From positions 1-32,129 of the forward strand of contig JAVKOQ010000502.1 of the NCBI GenBank assembly GCA_031835245.1: a stretch of 32,129 bases of DNA. Reading direction: 5' to 3'. The notes beneath the pieces are model-generated. The model searched no databases. It was not told the origin of the DNA and worked only from the letters and a program-made list of their open reading frames with translations. A program made the position numbers and the translations under genes. This document shows, in pieces, positions 24,955 to 32,129 of this stretch; the first letter of the stretch is position 1, and each line of letters opens with the position of its first letter. The stretch is from Balamuthia mandrillaris (lineage: Eukaryota; Discosea; Longamoebia; Balamuthiidae).

Positions 24955-26797
24955 CTCTCCTATTCTCTCCTATCTTCTCTGTTGCTCTCGTTCTCTCTTG
25001 CTGCCTCTCTCTCTTTGTGTGTATGTTTTCTTCTATACTCTTTGTATCGGCTTTTAACGCTGCACATTTAAATATCGATAACAAGTTGTTGGAAGCGTGC
25101 GTGAAGAACTGTCCAGCGTGTCATCCTTATGTTGGCTCCAAAGGCTTTCTCACTTTGCTCAAAAAAATCGCTCAAGCAAAGAAGGTCTGCTCTCGTATCT
25201 CTTCACTTTCTTCTTTTATTCTGTTTCGCTCTTCACTTCCTTATTGTTCTCTTACGATTCCCTTCTCTCTCTCTCACTCTCTCTCTTCCAATATTTTGTT
25301 CTATGGATCATGCCGTTAATACCCAACCCTTCAAATAGACCCATATATTGGTTCGAGAGAAACTTTTGGAAATGATAGTTTCATGGGCTCACGTGTTTCG
25401 ACACAGGTTCATTATTATTACTTTGTCTTGTTTTTTTTCTCTGTTTTTTGTTCTCTATGCACCTCTTATTCTCTCTCTCTCTCTCTTGTTGTGTGCATAT
25501 TAAAATATCGAGTAAAGGCAGGATCTGAGTTTTAAACAAATCCATGACCGAATGGTCAAAGAAGGAGTATCCTTTCCTAAACCTTCTACGGATGATACCA
25601 AATTGATCGAACAAAGCGTTTGTATCACTTCTCACTGTTACGTTCTTGCAAATTGTCTCATTATCTTCGTCGTTTTTCTTTCTTCCTTTATTTCAGCGCA
25701 CTTCTCTAAGGAACACAACTTCTCCCACCGCACAAGCCTCCAAACCCGGAGAGCAAAAACTGGAAAAGGAGTTACGCCTCGCTCAAAACAATATCAAGCT
25801 CCTCATCGACATGCTGAGCTGTGTTGATCCCTCCAAAGAGGACGTCAAGAAAAACGATGTGGTGCAAGAGCTGTTGGCTCTTTGCAAGGATGTTCAGCCT
25901 CGCTTCTCCTCCATCGTTCAGCAACGGCCTGACCTCAGCGAGAATCTGCTGGCCATCCTCTTGCAATGCAACGACCAAGCACAGACCGCATTTGCCATCT
26001 ACGAAGACCTCTTGAAAGGCATTCCTTATACCTCTCCCGAAGCCATTGCTGCCATTGTTGCAAAGGAAGAGGAGCAAGAGGAGAAAGCATTGTCGTCATC
26101 ACCTGGTGATAACAAGAAAACAAAGCAAGAAGATAAAGAAACCAACGGACAGACAATGGAACAGTTGTTAGATTTTACAAGCAGTGGTAATGGAAGCAGT
26201 GAAGAGCAAGCGCCAGTTCCGCTTTTGCGACAACCGCCTCGAGCCAAGCACGCACTTGGTTCGCCACAAATGCAAAGAAGAAAGGACAGCGATCCTCCTT
26301 CCTCTTCACATACTTCTTCCTCTTCCTCTTCTTCCACCACTGCATCATTACTGGACGAAATTTTTGGTGGATTGACAGTATCTCCGTCTTGTTCCTCACC
26401 TTCTTCAGCTTCTTCCCCTACCACTGCTTTTTCTTCTGCCGCAACAAGTCTCACAGGCTGGTCTGGTGCAGCAACAAGTCCTTCCTTACTTGCTCCTCTC
26501 GAAGCAGTGCCTACTGCTGCTTCGATTGCTCCTGCCTCTTTTTCTTCTTCTCCTTTTCCCCAACAACCGCCCTCTGCTTTATCATCATTTCCAACAGCCA
26601 CAGCTACCAACAATTCTGCTGCTGATGATTTCTTTGCTTCGTTAACTTCTTCTTTTCCTTCTTCAGTTTCTCCTCCCTCTGCCTCTACTGCGATGTTGGC
26701 AGCAGAACCAGCGACAAACAGTTCTTCTCAACCACCAAACCAAGAAGACGATGACGACGACCCGTTTGCACAACTCGCCAAGGATAGACACAGTTAA
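24469..26797 (+). CDS. TOM1-like VHS-GAT endosomal sorting protein
   Basis: Predicted ubiquitin-binding adaptor of 519 residues that acts on early endosomes; in Dictyostelium a TOM1 protein is thought to stand in for ESCRT-0. Exons 24469-24584, 24744-24819, 25086-25184, 25339-25406, 25518-25617, 25697-26797, all GT-AG and in phase. VHS domain about 4-150: VERATDSLL, NLRALELLEACVKNC (restored by the exon 2/3 join), REKLLEMIVSWAHVFRH, YxxL-less but with the expected GVSFPKP end. GAT domain about 170-262: LRLAQNNIKLLIDML, LCKDVQPRFSSIV, LLAILLQCNDQAQTAFAIYEDL. The Ser/Thr/Pro-rich tail has clathrin-box-like LLDF and LLDEIF and DxF-type DPF/DDFF motifs near the acidic C-terminus. An in-frame upstream ATG at 24379 would add 30 residues; 24469 is preferred because of its AAAATGG context. 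Confidence 0.93.
24921..24951 (+). repeat. (CT)n microsatellite in intron 2 of the TOM1-like gene
   Basis: About 30 bases of CT in the intron 24820-25085, which is pyrimidine-rich throughout. A shorter CT run lies in intron 4 near 25470-25486. Both are pyrimidine on the sense strand. Confidence 0.9.
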
Positions 26798-26880
26798 ACA
26801 GGTAAAATGCTTTTGTTTTGTTATTTACAAAATGAACAATCTAGTTTTTTTTTTTTGTGCTTTCTCTTTCCTTCGTTCAA

Positions 26881-29466
26881 TTAGGAAGAAGATAGAGAAG
26901 ATACCATACGAAGCAAATCCGGCAAAGCACTCCCAGAATCCGTTTGGCAATCCACAATCTCCAAGACTTCCTTCGGGTCCACCTTCTTGCTTCCTCCTCT
27001 TACCTCCACTTCGATGCACCAGTGTCCTTTGAACGGAAACGAAGCTTCCTCGCCGGCTTTCAAAGTGTAAACACCGACAGCAGCTTCTTTGCTCTCTCTT
27101 TGCTGCGAACGGAGTTCGACCGCCAAAGAGGAGGACTTGTTGCGAAGAACGAGGAAGCCAGTGTCTCTGGTAATGAGATAGGAGTGAGACGGAGGGAAGA
27201 CCACATAGTGAGCTTGCTCGCTATAGCAGCTAAAGGTGTCGTCGAGAACGGAGAGGGCGCTCCCTGTTAGAATGGTGCACTCAGTTTGTTCGCGGAGGCC
27301 AAACACTCCTTCCAACAATCGCATTCCTCTTCCTAATACTTTGCCTAAAGATAAAGCGAAGCAAGTTCTTAAGAAAGGTGAAACACCAAAGAAAAGGAGA
27401 CAGGAGAAAGGAAAAGGGAGAATAAGTGAAAAGAAGGACAACAAACCAAGGCCATAAGGTCGTTCTCCAGTAGTGGCACCAGTTTGTCCGTTCATAATAA
27501 ACAGGTATCGCTGTTGTTGCTGCTGAGCCACAGAGTTCAACGAGGGCGAAGAAGAGGATTGTTGGCGTGGATCGTTACAGTAATAAGAACAGACGTAGAT
27601 GGGGAGCCAAAGAATGGTATACTTGGTCTTAGCGTAAGACAAGCTTGTGAACTCGAAGCTCTCCACGGACCGAGTCGAAGGCAATGAGTAGTTCTTGGCA
27701 ATCTCCTTCTTACAAATCTCCGTGTCGTTGGCTTGAACGTCGTTCTCAATGCCCCTCCAAACAGTTTGCAACGACAGCATTTTCTTCGATAGAAGAGGAC
27801 CTTTCGAAGCTAAAATTTCTTCACCTCTTTTCGTGTAACTGTTGGAACAACAGAAAGAAGGAACGTCGGCAACAGCAATAGACTTCTCCGGATCCCAATC
27901 TTCTATCTTTTGCAACAGCTGCTCTGTTCTAGTCTTTGATGCCTCCATCATCATCGCTATATCGCTGCCGCTGCTCGATCTCTTTTGCCACGAATAACGT
28001 AAATGTTGCCGTTGGGCTTGTTGCTGAGGAGGTTGCTGTTGCAATTGTTCCATTTCGATGGTGGCCATCAGATCTGCGCACGCGTTGATGATGATGCTGT
28101 CATGAACAGTGTTTAAAGCACCAGAAATGGCCACTCGCTCCTCCTCTTCTTCCTCTGGTTCTCCATCTTTGAGTTCTTTCAGTGTGGTGGAGGATGGTCT
28201 TCGACGACGTCTACGAATGATTGCTCTCCAGCGAGAACTACAAGCGGGCAGCACGCAGTAGTAAGGCACATACGTTGGAAGGACTTGTTCCTCTCCTTCC
28301 TCCAACATTTGGCTAAAGTTTGTTGGAGCAAACCTATTTTTTTTTTTTTTTCGTTAAAGAGTCAGCCCAGAAGAAAGAGGAAAGAAGAAGAATTGACAAG
28401 AAAGAAAGAAAGAAACGACAAGAAAGAAAGAAAGAAAGAAACGACAAGAAAGAAAGAAAGAAAGAAAGAAAGAAACGACAAGAAAGAAAGAAACGACAAG
28501 AAAGAAAGAAAGAAAGAAAGAAAGAAGGAAAGAAGGAAAGAAGGAAAGGGGGAAAAAGTACCAAAGAGAGGAGCGCCACTTCATGAACGCCGCTTTAGCC
28601 TCCGCAGCGGAGAGTTGAAAGGGGACCACGCGCATGCCCTGCACCGTTTGTCTTTGCAGTGACGCCGAAGGAGAGGACGACGACGACGAAGAAGAAGCCA
28701 CCAGTTGTTCGTACAAACCGGCCAACAGCCTCTTTGCTTCTCTCTCCTTCTCGTCTTCCTCCTTTGCTTCTGCTTTTGGCTCCTCCTTCTTGTTGTTGTC
28801 CCAAGGGGGTGGTACCGCCACTTCCTTCTTTTCTTCCCCTCTCCTCAAAAAGTTAAAAGGGAAGAATGAAGAAGAAGAAGAAGAAGAAGAAGAAGAAGAA
28901 GAAGAAGAAGAAGAACAAGAATAAGGGGTTATGGTTGGCCTCTTGTTGTTTTTCTCGTTCTCCGTCTCTGTCTTTTGCTTGTCGTTGCATCGAGAAGAAG
29001 AAGAAGAAGAAGAAGAACAAGAAGAAGAAGAAGAAGAAGAGGAGGAGGAGGAGGAGGAAGAGGGGGAGGAAGATGAAGATTTTTCAAAGTCACCAAAAAA
29101 GTCTTTGGGGTCTTCCCACAAGCAGCTTTGAAAAATCTCATTTTCTTTTTGTTGTTGTTGTTGTTGTTGGTCTTTTGTGGAGGAGGAAGAAGAAGCAGAA
29201 GCAACAGGAGCAGCATTTCCGGTCATCTCTCTGGAAAGGACGACCCATCCTTCCCTGGGTTTGCTGCGGTTGTGATATCTTCTCTGCGTTGTTGCTGTGG
29301 CTTGTGGTCTTTGTGGCGGCTGAGAGTGGCTTTCGATCAAACTGTCGATGGCTTCGGCCAGCACAAAGGCATTGTCGAGAAGGGCCTGCTCGATCTCCGC
29401 GTCCTCCCTCTCTGGGAACAGCTCCTTCAGCTTCAGGACTCGCCTCCTCCTCTCCTCTTCTCTCAT
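26881..29466 (-). CDS. CUE-domain protein of unknown function with an NGQTG motif
   Basis: Predicted 751-residue protein. Exons 28562-29466, 27447-28333, 26881-27344, phases kept at both joins (SSLW-FAPTNFSQ and RPYGLG-KVLGRG). Residues about 6-45 form a CUE-like helical ubiquitin-binding domain (VLKLKELFPEREDAEIEQALLDN, ending in AIDSLIES). Long Ser runs coded by TCT/TCC and a Gln run follow, so residues about 80-260 look disordered. The middle part has RRRRRRPSS and a Cys-containing region; then comes a compact segment TKYTILWLPIYVCSYYC leading to YLFIMNGQTGATTGERPYG, a pattern (hydrophobic strand, then NGQTG and GERP) that I have seen in bacterial and amoebal proteins of undefined function. 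The final exon is probably beta-rich (YLITRDTGFLVLRN, FPFKGHWCIEVEV). No catalytic site recognised. It ends tail to tail with the TOM1-like gene, 83 bp apart. Confidence 0.75.
28390..28545. repeat. (GAAA)n microsatellite with interspersed ACGACA units, intron 1 of the CUE gene
   Basis: About 155 bases of GAAA tetramers, repeatedly broken by AACGACAA at irregular intervals of 12-28 bases, in the intron 28334-28561. On the sense strand it is TTTC. Confidence 0.95.
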
Positions 29467-29527
29467 TCTTTTTTTTTTTCAAATCGTTTTCTTTCGCTGT
29501 CGACAAAAGGAATTTTTGTTGTTTCCC

Positions 29528-29619
29528 GGTGACGTCACCCAACACAATACATAAATGCCGACATTATCCGTCGACATCATTGTTGGGCATTTATTTATTG
29601 TCGACATCACATGACGTCA
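29528..29619. promoter_or_regulatory. Cluster of palindromes upstream of the CUE gene
   Basis: A perfect 12-base palindrome GGTGACGTCACC (29528-29539) and a second TGACGTCA (29612-29619) flank an inverted pair ATAAATGCC (29551-29559) / GGCATTTAT (29586-29594) and a direct pair GTCGACATCA (29570-29579 and 29600-29609). The cluster begins 62 bases upstream of the CUE gene ATG and fills most of the gap to the next gene. CREB/ATF-like binding is inferred from the octamer. Confidence 0.6.
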
Positions 29620-29699
29620 CGAAATAAGTGCAATCAATCTCATTTTTATATCAAAGCACCAATCAAAAAACAAAAATCATTGATTTTTGGTTGGTTGGA

Positions 29700-29928
29700 T
29701 TAAACGTGCACATCGTTGACGGAGGAAGGTGAAGGAGCACGCTGCTCCCCGCTCTCTTCCTCGTCATCGTCGTCGTCGTCGTCCTCATCATCTTCGTTGC
29801 CAGAGAGGATGTAACGCACCAAAACCTTTCCATCCGCACCGCTTGAATACAATCGCTTGTTCGTCAGTTTTAGATCCATTACTCCCCACGTGCTCAACTT
29901 TTTGTTGCGAAATCAATTAGATAAGAGC

Positions 29929-29974
<46 letters not shown>

Positions 29975-32129
29975 AGGGAAAACAAAAATAAAATAAGAAA
30001 ACATCGAAAGAACGGGTACGTACAGGACGATGGAAGAACGGTCCGGAAGCGCGCAGAAAAGTGCGCGACTCGTGAGCCTCTTGCCAATGGATCCTCTCCA
30101 CGAGATTGCCTCCTCCCAATTCCCACAGCTTTTGTTGTGGTGTTTGTTATTTTGTTACCGTTGACACAAAACCACAAATAAAGAGCAAAAATCATACCTT
30201 GACGCTGCCATCGCTGCATCCGGAAGCAACCATATTTTCCATCGGCGAGATGGCCAAACATCCTATAGTGCCCTGATGGGCCGCTTTCAACGTCGACATC
30301 AAAACTCGCTGTCTCACGTCGAAGAGACAGATGTCTCCTTTCTTTCCTCCTGAGATGAGCATTTGGTGACGTGGCGAGTAAACGATGGAGTAGGCACCGC
30401 CTTCTTGGCAGTTGAACGATCTCACTTTCGGGTTGGCCAAGAGAGTATCCCAAAGCGCCACGTTTCGGCGTCTGATGGAAAAAGATTAAGATTGGAAAAG
30501 AAAGACAAAGGAAGACAGAATAAGAAATAGAGAAGATGGGGGAAAAACCAACCCTAAAGGACCAGCAACAGAAGAACCAGCCGTGGCTAAAAAGCTGCCA
30601 TTATTTAGAAATGCAAAGTCGAATGTTCGTTTGGTGTGCGCTCGTGTAGACTTTGTTTTGCAATAAAATAAGAAACGGTCTCAAGAACGGGAGCGAGCTG
30701 AATGAGAGAAAGAAATCACGTACAAAGAAAGGATGTTGTGCATCTTCGTCCGCATGAAAACGCCACAGCTGCAACATGCCCTCCAGGTCACAAGCTCCAA
30801 ACTTGGAGCCGCTGGCATTGAAGTGGATCCTCATAACGCGAGGGCTGGGTGCCTTACGATAGGAACACAACGCCGCCTCATTGCTGAACTGCCAAAGATA
30901 AACTCCTCCATCCACTCCACCGGTGAGATAGTAAGGATAGGCTGGATGCGCTTCCACCCATTGTAACACATTAGAAGAGGAAGGAGAGGTAGCAGAAGAA
31001 GCAGATGAAGAAGCGTGAATGGGGTGTTCGTTGACATCAAAAATCATTCGTTTGTTGATGACGCGTTGTTGGAAGATTGGCGATGAAGCAGCAGAAGCAG
31101 AAGTGGAGGAAGATGAAGGATCGTAAAAGTCACTTACGGAGGAGGAAGGGAGCAACAGTGAAGGGGTTGATGAAGAAGAGGGAGAAAGAGTGTTGATTTC
31201 TTTCATACCGCTTAGAGTGGCGGCGGCGATATTGGCTTCGTTGGAGCTTACGCAGAAAGATTGGACGATGTCTCGATCTTTGTCGCGATAGAGTACTTGC
31301 GGTTGTGAGAATTTGAGCGATGGCCTACTTTCTTTTGTCGCCTGTTTTTTCCGATGATCGAATGAATAAGAGAAAGAAAGAAATAAGTAACATAATAGAA
31401 GAATGAGAACAACCTTAGAATGCAGGAATGAAGCTTTTCGGTCAAAGGCATTTACGACTTGTCGTTGATCACCAATAAAACTCCACAACACCGGTAAGCT
31501 TATAGCTGCACTTGCAACATCGATAGTGACAGATGAAGAAGAGGAAGATGTCAGTGAAACAGAGCCACTCTGATTCGTCGAGTAAAGAGCACCGCTGCTC
31601 TTCATCAGTCGAGAGACGGAGGTGAATACAGGAGTGGAAGAAGTGAAAGAAGGAAACTTTTGTCCTTCACTGCTTTGTGTGGCACTGTTATTGCTGCTTA
31701 GAGCAGAGAAGGCCTCTCCGACGGAAGAAGGGCTGCCTCTGACGGTGTTCTTGATGGAGTTGAACACTAAGCTACGTTTCATCTTGAGACGTTGGTTGAA
31801 ATTGGGGGTAGAAGCGGATCTGGTCATGGATGATGCAGAAGATCTTAATGACGGTGATGGTATGAGCTGTTCTTCCTCTTTAGTTTCGTTCAGCGTCGAT
31901 GTGGAAAGGTGTTCCAATGAAGTTAATGACGGCGACGAAGAGGAAGGAGAAAGCAAGGAAGCAGAAGCGTCCAAGGTAGCTGCAGGAAGTTCTGTTGTTG
32001 CTGCAATCTCTCCATCCGTTGTCACCGACAGCTTTTCTGATGAAAGAATACCACTACTGAAACGTGGATCCAATTTGCTTTCTTCCTCCACAGTTGAGGA
32101 AGAATCAAATGATGAAGACAAGGACGAAG
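29700..32129 (-). CDS. DmX-like / Rabconnectin-3 alpha (Rav1-type) protein, C-terminal part
   Basis: C-terminal WD40 region of a large protein whose animal and yeast relatives regulate V-ATPase assembly on endosomes and synaptic vesicles. Exons from the right edge: 31414-32129 (continues outside the window), 30724-31341, 30553-30650, 30198-30471, 30024-30128, 29700-29897, all GT-AG and in phase. The edge-proximal part is Ser/Thr-rich. Then come family-typical blades: FNASGSKFGACDLEGMLQLW, RTFDFAFLNNGSFLATAG (restored by splicing), NVALWDTLL, GGAYSIVYSPRHQMLISGG, KKGDICLFDVRQRVLMSTL, GCLAISPMENMVASGCSDG, KLWELGGGNLVERIHW and LYSSGADGKVLV. The protein ends in an acidic Glu/Asp tail. ISGGKKGDI and DVRQR are particularly characteristic of DmX proteins. 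Confidence 0.9.
29935..29970. repeat. (GA)n microsatellite in the last intron of the DmX-like gene
   Basis: About 36 bases of GA inside the intron 29898-30023; CT on the sense strand. Confidence 0.93.

Noticed and set aside
28840-29060. GAA-rich plus-strand frames coding Lys/Glu runs
   Set aside because: They are the complement of the TCT-coded Ser runs in the CUE-domain protein.
1-32129. CRISPR array, bacterial operon or plasmid features
   Set aside because: The window is clearly eukaryotic: GT-AG introns, separate promoters and polymerase III genes. No regularly spaced direct repeats of CRISPR type are present.

Overview
This is eukaryotic nuclear DNA, most likely from a discosean amoeba of the Acanthamoeba/Balamuthia group. 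Three things point there. A complete 5S rRNA gene (23129-23247) closely resembles the Acanthamoeba 5S sequence as I remember it. The gene set (Frizzled-like receptor with cysteine-rich domain, F-box/ankyrin protein with GCPW-type repeats, vacuolar-type alkaline phosphatase, TOM1-like VHS-GAT protein) is amoebozoan in flavour. The genes carry many short GT-AG introns, some with a TACTAAC-like branch point. Base composition looks lower in GC than Acanthamoeba, so Balamuthia or a relative is my guess; no species claim can be proven from the window alone.

I resolved 42 introns by hand. All are GT-AG, and each exon join keeps the reading frame and restores a family-typical protein, which is the main support for the gene models. 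Layout from left to right: (1) 3' part of an N-terminal protein methyltransferase of NTMT1 type (+, 1-1360), tail to tail with a Max/USF-like bHLH-zipper factor (-, 1416-3148). (2) A complete Frizzled/Smoothened-like seven-helix receptor with N-terminal CRD (-, 3682-6356). (3) An intronless, GC-rich F-box/ankyrin protein (-, 6695-8248). (4) A protein joining a PNKP/aprataxin-type FHA domain, a CUE domain, a coiled coil and a PARP catalytic domain (-, 8456-10854). (5) A secreted, probably GPI-anchored M43 metalloprotease (-, 11336-12669). (6) A possible 56-residue Cys-rich membrane peptide (-, 13322-13492). (7) RNA polymerase subunit RPB5 with an acidic insertion (+, 14395-15408), followed by a decayed ankyrin fragment. 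(8) A Pho8-like alkaline phosphatase (+, 15852-18426). (9) About 4.1 kb without a recognisable protein gene, strongly pyrimidine-rich on the + strand, with a GAC-rich tandem repeat, three strong GTAAGT donor-like sites and a nested hairpin at its right end. (10) A PAS-domain fragment, a 5S rRNA gene, a CMP/dCMP-type deaminase, a tRNA-Leu(CAG), a TOM1-like VHS-GAT protein, a CUE-domain protein of unknown function, and the C-terminal WD40 part of a DmX-like/Rabconnectin-3 (Rav1) protein running off the right edge.

The genes do not form one pathway. Possible themes are ubiquitin-linked membrane traffic and endosome acidification (TOM1-like, CUE protein, DmX-like) and DNA-break signalling (FHA-CUE-PARP). 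The most interesting signals are the FHA-CUE-PARP architecture, the gene-free pyrimidine-skewed block at 18.4-22.4 kb, and the fact that all ten intronic microsatellite tracts I noted are pyrimidine on the sense strand of their host gene.
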